Below, in pieces: positions 46,358 through 56,345 of a stretch of DNA of 59,569 nt. Each line of letters starts with the position of its first letter. Position 1 is the first letter of the stretch. The DNA is taken from assembly GCA_003427395.1 (NCBI GenBank), contig BFEA01000223.1, positions 107,222 through 166,790 of the forward strand, read 5' to 3'. The notes beneath the pieces were generated by a model. It had not been told where the DNA came from. It searched no databases and was given only the letters and a program-made list of their open reading frames with translations. Position numbers and translations under genes: made by a program. Source of the DNA: Chara braunii (Eukaryota > Streptophyta > Charophyceae > Charales > Characeae).

Positions 46358-46736
46358 CCCCGCCAATATTGGAGCTGTCTATAATCTGGGGCTTGTTATT
46401 GGAGGATGCTCATATCACCTCCAATAGCAGGTTCCCACAGATGTTTCTGGAAAAAAAAAAAAAAAAAAAGTGACTACCTGATGCAACAAAATGGCAAAGT
46501 TTAACGGGGAGTAGCAAACATGGTAAATTTTGATCTTTTACTACTCATGTGTGAGTATGCCCTAAGTTCCTAGCGAAGGGCCTACTCACACTAGCACGTA
46601 AAATCGCAAATTTTGCGTGGCTGATTTTGCAATCATAGGGCACCGCCTGGTCACACAACAGGAAAGACATTACTGCGACCAGTCCTCCACATGTGAATTT
46701 ACACCCGGTGCAGTCACACGGCGCTAGGCACAAAAG

Positions 46737-46862
46737 TTTTGGAAAGAATTCACAGAAAAAAGAATACATAGTTTCTGGGCACCTGCAGAGGTGCCCCTGT
46801 TTTGGAAAGAATTCACAGAAAAAAGAATACATAGTTTCTGGGCACCTGCAGAGGTGCCCCTA
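46737..46862. repeat. Perfect 63-bp tandem duplication with hairpin
   Basis: Units 46737-46799 and 46800-46862 appear identical. Each contains GGAAAGAATTCACAG and ends with the palindrome GGGCACCTGCAGAGGTGCCC, an 8-bp stem. ACATAGTTT in each unit is complementary to AAACTATGT just after the second unit. Confidence 0.9.
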
Positions 46863-46955
46863 CAAACTATGTATGCTGGCGGCTCCCCAGGCCACTCACA
46901 TATAAAAACCCAGATTCGTCAATCCGCAAAATACAGCAAACGTGTGACCCGAAAA

Positions 46956-47008
46956 GTTACACAAATCTCGGAAAAAAAAAAAAAAAAAAAAAAAAAAGTT
47001 ACACAAAT
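46956..47008 (+). mobile_element. Tail-only poly(A) insertion with target-site duplication
   Basis: GTTACACAAAT occurs at 46956-46966 and again at 46998-47008. Between them lies only CTCGG and 26 A. This is what an extremely 5'-truncated target-primed insertion leaves: a tail flanked by the duplicated site. The duplication may extend to 15 bases if the AAAA on each side is counted. Confidence 0.75.
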
Positions 47009-47097
47009 GTTGCGGACCTTGCAGGTTGTCATTTTTCGTTTTACTGTGTGTATGCCCTTAATCCGTGGAGCAAAACCCCTACACCTGATATTCAATT

Positions 47098-47163
47098 AAA
47101 AAACAGAAACCAGTGCGTATCTGTACAGGCCATGGTAATCTTCTCTGTATCTTTCCAATTTTG
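47098..47163 (-). pseudogene. U6 snRNA-derived fragment
   Basis: The minus strand reads AAAATTGGAAAGATACAGAG, then AAGATTACCATGGCC, matching the U6 snRNA core including the ACAGAGA box; U6 has GCATGGCC and AACGATAC here. The 5' stem-loop is replaced by unrelated sequence, the middle (ISL region) is about seven bases short, and the 3' part diverges after GTGCG-complement before a run of six T. No upstream sequence element or TATA box was found at the usual plant distances. It is a processed or decayed U6 copy rather than a working gene. Confidence 0.75.
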
Positions 47164-47341
47164 TTTTTGACTTCTTATCTACCTTTTTTTGTCCAAATAT
47201 TGGTTGTCAACTTGTCATGATAGTCAGCCCAATCTCCTCACCTGCTCAATTAATCCCCCTCCAGTCAATGCTGACAGGGAGGGTCAGACTTTTCTCTCAA
47301 TTCTTCAAATCTTCAAATCTTCAATTCATAGTACTCATCAG

Positions 47342-47421
47342 GGGACCCTGGACCCGATTTCCAGCAGGTGCGGCTCCCCACCAATAGACCGGAGCAATAA
47401 AAAAAAATAAAAAAATAAAAA
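47342..47421 (+). mobile_element. Short tail-hairpin copy with A-rich tail
   Basis: GGGACCCTGGACCCG, stem 1 (CTGGA/TCCAG) and stem 2 (GCTCC/GGAGC around CCACCAATAGACC) are directly followed by an A-rich tail with T interruptions (47396-47421). Only about 55 bases precede the tail, the shortest complete copy. Confidence 0.8.
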
Positions 47422-48268
47422 ATCACATTTTGTGGGCCATTGTCCTTCACCAAACAAAGCTGACATTGTACCCAATAGTTTCTGAGGCTCTGACCCTTCA
47501 CCCAACAAAAAAGAGAGGGGAAACTGTGGCTGTGTCACACTTTTAGTTTGAAATAAGCAATAAAAGACAAAGTGGTGCTGGTGTCATGGTGTCAGTTTCG
47601 TAATGTGCAAGTTTAGCCGGGGGGGGGGGGGGGGTCTAAAACCGCCCCAGTCATTCATTACCCACAGTGGCGCTCGGCAGATTTAGGGGGGTCGCCCTCT
47701 TTCGCTCCATTTCGGGAACTGCTGAGGTTGCCTATTCTGAACGTTGGGTGTGACTCCAACCTACTTGCCCCGCCCCCCAAAAAAGGCAATCTAAAAAGAC
47801 AATAGGCTTAGGGATTGCGAATCCCTTCAGAGAAAGAGAGAGAGAGGAAGACTACAGGGAATCAAACCTCGAAAAAAAAAAGAGAGGGAATCAAACTGGC
47901 AGAGAATCAAAGCTGCTTTGAGACATAAGCTGCTTATTGGGCCTCGCTCCATTACTCAGCAGTCTACATGCATTTGGACGCGTTGTGGTGCAGACGCATT
48001 CGAAGGGGTCCAACATAATTTTGTATGTATCCAGACCATTGTGAGAACTAGATACGCAGTGTTGTGTGGTGGAGCAAGGTCCATTGACTGGGACAAAACA
48101 ATACCTTCTTTTTTCTTAGTCATTCATTAATTTGAGAAGTCAAAAAAGTGGTTTCTTCCGCACTGGGCTGGATGCCAGGTATTGCTACAGGATGGACAGT
48201 CTGAGAGCATTTTTTTTTTTTTTTTTTCTCAAGGCGAGACTGATCGCTCAAGAATTGGAACACCAATC

Positions 48269-48302
<34 letters not shown>

Positions 48303-49839
48303 AAGACCCACCGGGAGAGGTAGTAGTCGACCATCTGAAGTGAGTGCTCTCCTCAGACCACATTAACCCTCGCCGCATTCATGTACAAAATTGATCCCCA
48401 ACCAATACCTTCATAAGACTGGGTGAAGAACCCGAAATGCCAGTTCAACGGGACTGGCTGCACAACATCCCACCGACGACCGGACATGGCTCCTGGAAGA
48501 CCGGTCTGTTCAAGGGCTGGGAGTTCAGGACAGATGAAGGAAAAACAACAGGTCTGACTCAGTCGAAGTGGGGGGAGAGCCGAGCTGGGGCGCAGCGCGA
48601 CCCGGAGCGCTGCGCCCCTGTTCGAGCACCGGCGGAGCGGATGTGGCGTGACGCAGGAGTCAATGGAGAGTCACGCGACGCGGTGGGCGGACCCGGACGC
48701 TGCGCAACGCAGGAGTCAACGGAGAGTCATGTGGCGCAGTGGGGCGGGTGGGGGCTGTGGAGCGTGAGACTTGACAGTGGGAGGGTAGCGATGAAGTGGC
48801 GAGACTTGGTGTGGCCTGCCTTTTGAAAGCATAGGGGTGCCATATTCGGCTTCATGCTTCATCTAGTGATGCTGCAGGCTAGCACGCTGGATGAAGGGAA
48901 GACTGTCTTTGAAAGGGGCCGGATCTTCATGAGATTTTTGGCATAGGGGTTGCCTTTGTTTCTCTGCCTGCGTAGTTTCGCGGGGGATGGTTGGTTGATG
49001 CAGGCTGAAAGGGAGGAGCGCGTCCTCACGTGGAGTGGGAGGAGGATTGGAGGCGACATCGAGTCCACGTTTTTTGAAGAAGGGCGAAGCGGTATCGACG
49101 GCAGCTGCGTCTTCGTCACAAGGGCATCCGGAGTGCAAGGGTGTTGTGGTTGATTCTGAGCTAGCTTTTCTTTGGATAGACCCTCTCGCCGATCATATGA
49201 GGTATAACGGTTTCTGTTGTAATCACCAAACTGGATTACTTTGATTCGTGTTGTAAGTTTCCAATTCCAGTTCTGATCTCTGAAAATTTCAATCTCTGAT
49301 TTTACATGTCATATCCTTGATTCAGATTTTTTACCAGATTTTGATTGGTAGTTTGTTTTTTAATTTCACATTTACTATCTTGATTGTGATTCGCTTTTTG
49401 GTTTAGAATCTCCTGATTACTGTCTGAGTGACGCTCTGAGCGATTTCCTGAACTAGGGTTCTGGAAATTAGAGTCCGAAGTCCGTGAGGACATCAGAATT
49501 AACTTCCTATTTTGTTCCTCTTTGTGAAATTTTGAAACCTATCAAACTGTGTCTGCGATTGACCTTCTGAATTGGATGCCAAAATTCATGACCTAAATTC
49601 CCTTGATTGCTATGTGATCTCATCTTCAAATTTCAAATCTCAAAAAGACGTTCCAGATAGATTCTTAAATTCGTTCCTGATTTTTTATGGAAAGATCTAC
49701 GGCTTACATCTTAATCTTTTGGTGGTGTTTTTTTTGTTGATGATTGCCTCAAAGCTTGCCGGGGGAGGAACTAGAATGGTAGGATGGAAACAAGAAAGGG
49801 GACCCTCAATAGACGGAAGATGTCGGTTAAGGTGAATAG
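47422..49839. other. Gene-poor spacer
   Basis: No recognisable gene. A G run lies at 47614-47633. T and A runs lie at 48210-48228 and 48271-48300. An open frame at 48437-48826 (129 codons, GC-rich) has no domain I know and contains a diverged repeat (ACGCAGGAGTCAA...GGAGAGTCA at about 48650 and 48708). Its high GC content stands out from the AT-rich DNA at 49200-49750, but I cannot support a coding claim. Confidence 0.5.
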
Positions 49840-50600
49840 GTCAGGAGGACGATGCTGGGACGACATAAGCCGGTGCTGGAGCTTTGCTCTGTGACCCAGG
49901 GGGAGCTTGAGGTCTATGGAGTTACGCCGAGGGTGGAAGGCGTAACCAGATCGTCCAACGAAGTTGGCGCCGGGGTTTGGACCCCGTAACTTGTATAGGG
50001 GTTTGCCGCTAAAGGAATTGTCGAGAGGGGAAGACACTTCCTGTCCGTCAGAACTAGGTTGGTCGGTACTAGGGAGGGTTGTGGTGCCCTGTTACCCTAG
50101 CAGAGGGGGGTATGAGACCAGGTGAGTTCTGGTACGAGGACTGAAAGTCGGGACCGACGGTCCGCTTGTTGAGAGGGGGATTTTAGGACAGAGGTAGTGG
50201 TTATTAATTTCTAGTTTCGACCCCTTTTTTCTGAATTCTATCGTGTTGGCCGTTAGGGGGATTTGAAAATGTTTAGGATTTTGGGGCCTCTATCAACTTG
50301 TCCTAGGTTATTTTGAAGTTGTTATACTAAGTGATTTGCGGCTATTCGATGCCAGAACGACGTTGGCCGGTGCTGGGGTGTTGCCCTGTAACCTGTTCAC
50401 ACAGGCTGTTCACACAGGAGCGTGAGGCCTGGTAGAGAGATTTGGGGATGCTTTGGGGTGGGCATCTCACGAAACAACCAAGGTTTGCTGCTGGGACGAC
50501 GCTGGCCGGGGCTGGGGCGAGTTGTGTTGTCCTGTAACCCAGCAGAAAGTGGGGGTGTGAGGCCTGGAAGAGTTTGGCAGGGAGTAAGACAACTTTGAGG
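49840..50600. repeat. Repeats with a CCAGAACGACGCTG core, left part
   Basis: The core CCAGAACGACG(C/T)TGGCCGG, followed by GCTGGGG and CCTGTAACC, recurs with decay at about 49855, 50050, 50349 and 50492. The second half reads CAGCAGAAAGTGGGGGTGTGAG. The same order recurs at 53567-53814, and a single core is at 42608. The array is interrupted by LTR copy B. Confidence 0.7.
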
Positions 50601-51348
50601 TGTGACGTCCTAACCTCACGCCCAGCGCGACTTCCTGATCGGAGTAGGATGTGGGCCTGGAAGTGTGAAAAGGGGTGTGCCAAGGATTTTTGGAAAAGTG
50701 GGGGTGGAGTTCCAGGTCAGAACTGAGATCTCCTGTGGCAGAGTTTTTCGGGGGCATGAGTGCAATTTGGCGGAGAGGGCGGACCGCCTTTGGTCATAAG
50801 GCAGACGGCGTGCACGGGTCACTCAAGGTCGGGCGAGCCATTGGTTCCGAGGATGGCGGTTTGCGGGAAGGTCCCTTCGGGGTGGGTGGGGTTCCGATGA
50901 GTCAGGCCGTCGAAAGTTGCCACGTGGCGCCGATCGTCGCACGTTTGGGTTTGGCCTCCGGAATTCCGGGGTCCTCTGATCGCCTCATCATCGACAATTT
51001 CCGTAGGGTGTACTGGGCCAGTAGGGGGCTATGGCCTTCCACGGGACGACACTGAGTTGGTGATACGGAAGAAGACGACGGAAGGGAGGGAAGCTGGTGG
51101 AGATAACGACAAAGCCGAGGTGGGTGAAGTAGTGGGTGTGGTCCTGAGTGGGGAAATAAGAGCACCGGGGGTCGCTAGTGGTGACGCAGTGAAACTCCCT
51201 AGGACACAGTCGATTCTCGGTTAGGCAAGGGTATCTCTGTCGGGGGATTTCGTCTATCTAAGGGGTGAAGTAGTCCGGGTCGTACAACAACGACTCCGAG
51301 CTCTCTGAGCGTGTCATTATGTCATCGCAGAGCTACGAGATGCCTAAG

Positions 51349-51644
51349 AATTGACATTTCGTTAAAACTGGCATTTTTTTCTGAATTCATGAAAGTGGAC
51401 TTAGTCAAAATTTCATTGCTCATTGGGTGAGAAAGTGGTTATCTCACTTTGTCCATCTGATGTACCTTAACGTAAAGTACCATTAACATACATCCAATGG
51501 TCAGATCATCGGGAGTCGCCATGACACCCAATGATCTGATCATCCGACGTCATGGGGACAAAAAAACACTAAAAAACGTTGTTTTTTGGTACGCTCAATT
51601 TGGTGAATTAAAAAAAAAATGTTTGTTTTAACGAAATGCCAATT
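51349..51644. mobile_element. 296-bp MITE inserted in LTR copy B
   Basis: The termini are AATTGACATTTCGTTAAAAC and the complement of AATTGGCATTTCGTTAAAAC, about 20 bp with one mismatch, flanked by TAAG on both sides (51345-51348 and 51645-51648). The same place in copy A reads CCTAAGGGCAG without the insert, an empty site. The interior is non-coding and has an imperfect palindrome around GATCTGATCATCC/GGTCAGATCATCG. No transposase is present; the superfamily is not assigned. Confidence 0.88.
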
Positions 51645-52555
51645 TAAGGGCGGGTTTGTGCCGATGGCGGTCACCGCGTGCGAGCACATGCAGGCTTGTG
51701 CGAATCAAGTCGCGCTCACGCGTGTTCGCACGGGATGACTGCTCCGACGCAGACCCTGGATGGCCGTATCCAATCAGACAGTACTTCTGCAATTGTCGAA
51801 TCGACGCACGGGAACACGTGTAAAGGCGCAAATCAGGTCGTGATTACACGCGTCTTCGCGCGACGTTCGCCGGACCAGGCATTCGATTGTCTAATCACTC
51901 CGTAATTTTTTAGCATGCAAGATGCAACAACCAGAATAGCCCAATCAAGAGACAAGCAAAAACGAGAACAGGATTACCGATTGCACAAAATTCATATCCT
52001 ACTCACGAGTGCATCAAAGGCAAACAAAGACAGACAAAAATCCGGTAGAAAGATAAGTATCCAAACATGGCATCCATACATCCATTCATTCAGCAACATA
52101 CACACAGTGCATCTGAGATGGAAATCGTGAAGACAAGTGTGAGCAAAAACCCAAGTCCAGATTCCGAAAAACAGAAATGGGCAAATCATCCGGAGCCGGA
52201 ATCAAAATTTATATACACGAGACAGGAGGGAGAAAATATAAAAGAAACAACAAATCCTCGTCCATCAACCTCAGCTCCCTCTTCCTCTCTCTCTCTCTCC
52301 GATGCGGACAGTCCGTCGTCGTGCACCAACCCACGAAGCCGTCACCCCGCTTAGTCCTCCCGCACCCGTCAGGTTCGCCCGCGCCCACAGTCCATCGTGG
52401 CTCGCGTCAACCCCGCGCGTTTGGCACCAGATCGTCGGGTCGTCCGACTCCTGCTCTACTCACCTCTTACTTCGCTCGTGTGCCGACCCTCTCTGATCGC
52501 GCAACCCCAAGCTTTCAACAACTGGTTAAGAGAGCTAACTAATCGCGCAACCGGA

Positions 52556-52562
52556 ATTTATA
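52556..52562 (-). promoter_or_regulatory. Putative TATA box of LTR copy B
   Basis: TATAAAT on the minus strand, at the position matching copies A and C, with the downstream GCGCGATTAGTTAGCTCTC conserved. Confidence 0.5.
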
Positions 52563-53334
52563 GCGTGCATGCATGCACGAGGAACACGGAATTACAAGGA
52601 TTTAGAAAGAAGATTAGAGAGTGAGCGCCTGCGTTCTGCATGACCGGGCCGCGGCGTGGGGGACGTAGCTACTCTCCACGCATCGATCCGATCGTGCAGA
52701 CCGTGGCTACCAAAAACACAACAAAAGAAAGAGAAGAAGGGCGGGAAAGACGAAGCACAAGAAGAAAGATACAGTTACAATGGCGCCAGCCCAAAATTAC
52801 AGTTACACACCCGATTCAAGGCGCCGACTAATCAGAGTTCCGTTGCAGCCGCATAAAGAAGCGCGTAAGTAAAAGGCGCCGCGTGGCAAAAGAAAGTCCT
52901 AATTACAAAATTCCTAAACTCCTATCTAATGCGAAAAAGCAAAAAGCACAAGTTTCGGAAGGAAACTCCGAAATTCCGAGAGCCATCGGGGCTGGACAAA
53001 ATTCGAAAAAGGATTCAAAAAGAAATTCGAAAACAACGAAGCAAATTCCCGCGCGATGTCCATGCCCAAATTCCAAAACCGACAAAAGAAACGTCGTCAA
53101 CAGTTATTAATTGCTCGCATGACAACGCGCCAGCCATTCAACCGACCAATCGATCACCCGTTCCGGGACACGCCCAGTTCCGAACCCCACCATCGAAAAA
53201 GGAGACGACGAAAAAGACGAAAAAGTGAGGGTACTGATGCAATTTCCCACCGATCTCGATCTCCCGTAATTGGCCCAACCTTCCCAGCTTAGGACCCCTC
53301 ATTGCAATCGCGCTACAGAAAATGGTTCATCGCA

Positions 53335-53945
53335 GAACTTTGGAAGGGTTTGTTAGGGAGCCTGAGATTTCTTTTACGACCCCGACGGTCTATTCTAATA
53401 AGAAAGGAGGTGGGTGGGAGAAGGAGATGGAAAAAAAAAAAAAAAGGCTTGCCCCTGTCCCAAAAAGAGTTGGGTGTTTAGTGGTCCCGGAATGTTTTTT
53501 AGGACTCTGGGATCCCTACTAACTCGTCTTAGGTGGTTTCAATGCTGTTACACCCAGTGATCTGCGGTTGTTCGATGCCAGAACGACGCTGACCGGTGCT
53601 GGGGTGTTGCCCTGTAACCTGTGATGCAGGAGCGTGAGGTCTGGTAGAGAGATCTGGGGATGTCTTGGGGTGGGCGTTCCACGGGACAACCAAGGGTTGC
53701 TGCCGGGACGACGCTGGTTGGAGCTGGGGTGAGTCGCGTTACCCTGTAACCCAGCAGAAAGTGGGGGTGTGAGACCTAGAAGAGATCGGTAGGGAGTACG
53801 ACAATTTTGGAGAACGTTGGAAGGGTTGGTGTGGGATTTCGCGGGTTTGGGAGCATTCGTAGGACCTCTGTAGCCTATTCTCATGCTAGAGTTCTTAGGT
53901 ACTTCAAAAAGAAAATAAGGAGTGTGGGAGAAGATGGTGGGTTAT
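53335..53945. repeat. Repeats with a CCAGAACGACGCTG core, right part
   Basis: This is the continuation of the array split by LTR copy B, followed by another unit (53480-53830) that matches 50270-50600 plus 53335 onward without interruption. Poly(A) at 53431-53445. The unit is about 470 bases long. Confidence 0.7.
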
Positions 53946-54255
53946 CGCGCGTCCTACCAGTGAGGGGGCTAGCTGGCAGGATGGGAGTATGGCATAGCAG
54001 CAGCAGAGATGGTGGCTCCGCTGCAGTCAGTCTTGCCGGAGGGGGGTAAAGTGGATTGATGGGGGGGGGTTCTGAGTCGTTTCTGAAGTCTGCTTAATCA
54101 TGAAAGTTGTCATAGACATATTTGAAGTAGCCCCAATTTTTCGAGCCGGAGCCGGGTAATGGCCCCGGTATCTCAATTTCTAAATTTCCATCCTTAGGCC
54201 AATTAGATCATTCTCATGAATTTTTCTGATGAAGTTTTCTGAACGTACTCGTTAT

Positions 54256-54398
54256 GGGACGCTGGGCATGGTTCCCAGTTTGTGCCAATTTGTGAAGATA
54301 TGGTTGTATCTATGGGACGCTGGACCCGTTTTCCAGCAGGTGCTGCTCCCCACCAATAGATGGAGCTTGTTTTTTGGAAAAAAAAAATAATAAATAAA
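54256..54398 (+). mobile_element. Tail-hairpin fragment plus short poly(A) copy
   Basis: A 25-base fragment (54256-54280) has GGGACGCTGGG and CCCAG, with stem 1 changed on both sides (CTGGG/CCCAG instead of CTGGA/TCCAG). At 54314 a second copy starts (GGGACGCTGGACCCG), has stem 2 GCTCC/GGAGC, and passes into an A-rich tail (54379-54398). Confidence 0.75.
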
Positions 54399-54715
54399 AG
54401 TGGGGGGAGAGCTCCCCACAACACTGGCGGGACGTGCAAACTCACGATTCCTGGAAAAGCCTGCGGACTCGCAGGCAAGAAGAGAAGGACACTGCCAAGT
54501 GCTCACGGCTGCTCAGCAACTTCTCCACAACATGGCTGGACCCAAACTCCAGATTCTAACACTAGGGCTTAGGCCAGTTTTAGTCGGGGCTGCTCTTATC
54601 ACCCCTTCTAGTAGACTGCCAAGGCTTTCTTCCAAAAAAAAAAGAATGCGCAGGCCAGCGGCTGCTCTTACATATCTGGTGCCCAACAGTAGGGCAAAGA
54701 GGCAAAAGGCGTCAT

Positions 54716-54847
54716 AATGCACAGCACCAGGGATTGCTACAACAAATCTGCCGCCCTACAGCAGGCTGAAGAGGTACCCAGAATGCACAGCACCAGGAAT
54801 TGCTACAACAAATCTGCCGCTCTACAGCAGGATGAAGAGGTACCGAT
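54716..54847. repeat. 66-bp tandem duplication
   Basis: Units 54716-54781 and 54782-54847 share AATGCACAGCACCAGG, ATTGCTACAACAAATCTGCC and GAAGAGGTACC, with few mismatches. Just upstream, GCTGCTCTTATCACCCC...AAAAAAAAAAG (54590-54646) resembles the LINE-B 3' end near its poly(A). Confidence 0.88.
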
Positions 54848-54883
54848 GGCATCTCGATACTCAAATTTTTCCACATCATGATG

Positions 54884-54926
54884 ACCAGTTTCCAGCAGGT
54901 GAAGCTCCCCACCAATAGATGGAGCA
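54884..54926 (+). repeat. Tail-hairpin repeat, internal piece
   Basis: CCAGTTTCCAGCAGGTGAAG is followed by stem 2 (GCTCC...GGAGC around CCACCAATAGAT). The 5' end is missing and no poly(A) follows directly. Confidence 0.7.
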
Positions 54927-55639
54927 GCCAGCAGCAGAGTTACGAGGAGAATGTGCACTGATCATCCCCCCTAGTAGGCCTCAGCTGACAAATTGTTTTT
55001 CCGGGGGGAGCAAGTTCTACGGGTAACTAGGGCGCAGTCACGTTTTTAGTTTTAAATGTAGCCCAGGCATCCCTCTGATACAACACATCCTCACCCAACC
55101 TTAAAGCTGGGTTGTATACATTCAGGATTTTCCTCGCTTTGGAGCAACATTCACGAAATCGGGACTGAAACGCATTTATTTAGAACTGAAAAGTTGTGAA
55201 AACCAGGACTGCGCCCTAGTTTCCTTGAAAAAAAAGCAAAAGGACTTTCTCTACTAGGCTGTGGACGTATGCTCTGGCTGAATCCCCTGCAAGTTAAAAA
55301 AAGAAAATCCGCTGCGCGAATTCTCCCACCCAATTCCAGACTTGTAATATAAAAGTTAATTTAAAAAAAAAAAAAGGAAAAACAGTAGGAGTTTTTTTTT
55401 TTTTTTTTTTTTTGAAAGCCCTGGTTGTTGTAGAGACCGGACTCTGGACACACGGGGTTGCCGACACAGCTATTGGCTGTCCTGACATTCTCTTATTCAC
55501 CGTAAGATCACCTCCTTTCCCCATCCTCTCGGCAATTCTCCTAGCGCACCCCTATTCCTACCATCCTACCTCAGTATTACTACTCAGGACTATCACCGTG
55601 GTATTTCAGAGGGTGACTTGGACCAGACAGTAGTTCTAG

Positions 55640-56085
55640 GCACCGGGGCTAGGCTGGACCAAGCGNGAAGCCTTGAGCNCCTCCCAGCCCCAGTTGAGGC
55701 ACAGTCAAGCAAGCCACGTTACTCGGGTACATCGGGCGCCAGGCTCTAGTATTATGTCTGCTTCTCCTACCAACCCCCATTCTGGCATGTGTATACTATA
55801 TATGTGTCCTGGCATGTTTCTCCTTTCTACAGATGTCAGATACTGAGGCTGGACAGGGCCAAGCGCGAAGACTTGAGCCCCAGCCAGCCCCAGTCATGTG
55901 TGTACGTGCTATCTGTGTGTTATCCATGGTTCTCGATACCGAGGCCAGGCAAGGACAAGCGCGAAGCCTTGAAAACCCCAGCCTACCCCCAGTCATGTAT
56001 GTGTATATTCCATGGTTCTAGATACTGAGGCTGGACAGGGACAAGTGTGAAGCCTTGATCCCAGCCAACCCCAGCAGTAGTGCGG
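55640..56085. repeat. Minisatellite of about 90-bp units
   Basis: Four imperfect units carry GAGGCTGGACAGGGCCAAGC, GAAGCCTTGA and CCAGCC(A/C)(A/G)CCCCAG (near 55650, 55843, 55938 and 56024), the last three joined by a TATCCATGGTTCT-like link. Two N bases fall in the first unit. The protein frames here are repeat artefacts. Confidence 0.75.
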
Positions 56086-56189
56086 ACCCCCACCAAGCCC
56101 CAATTGAGTTCTGTATATATATGTGTAGGGTTGTATTGTCATATGAATGGTGGGCCGGTCTGTGCAAGAAACCGCCCCAAAGTCTCTAG

Positions 56190-56245
56190 CCAGACTCGAA
56201 CCCACACCCTGTATTGTGTAACTACAATGCCCTATCTTATGTGCT
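56190..56245 (-). repeat. tRNA-like B-box sequence
   Basis: On the minus strand GGTGTGGGTTCGAGTCTGGC contains a perfect B box (GGTTCGAGTCT). Upstream bases give no convincing A box or acceptor stem, so this is at most a 5'-damaged tRNA or SINE relic. Confidence 0.35.
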
Positions 56246-56345
56246 GTGTTCTGAATTGATGCCAATGTATGGAATGCCAGAACAGGGGAGAATTTCAGAA
56301 CAATCAATAGCTACGTCAANCAACCCACGCATAGTCAAGANCCAG

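Larger units (their letters stand above)
43956..46469 (+). mobile_element. Tail-hairpin poly(A) copy split by an LTR
   Basis: The left part (43956-43993) reads GGGACGC, then CCGGTTTCCAGCAGG and TGATGCTCCCC. The right part resumes at 46358 with CCCCGCCAATA and TTGGAGC and ends in an A run at 46451-46469. Joined across the LTR at the CCCC, it has the order seen in the uninterrupted copies, with stem 2 GCTCC/GGAGC. This is an older short retroposed copy into which the LTR inserted. Confidence 0.85.
50601..53334 (-). mobile_element. Solo LTR, copy B, carrying a MITE
   Basis: It matches LTR copy A along its whole length, from TGTGACG (50601) to CATCGCA (53328-53334, a decayed CGTCACA), apart from a 296-bp insertion. 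Without the insertion it is about 2430 bp. The flanks (GGAGTAAGACAACTTTGAG on the left, GAACTTTGGAAGGGTTTG on the right) match one continuous sequence at 53790-53835, so the site before insertion is visible elsewhere. No clean target duplication remains. Frames inside (for example 50675-51055 and 52177-52542) are the same non-coding repeats as in copy A. Confidence 0.85.

Noticed and set aside
48437-48826. 129-codon GC-rich frame as a gene
   Set aside because: Contains an internal DNA repeat and has no known similarity; GC richness alone makes long frames likely.
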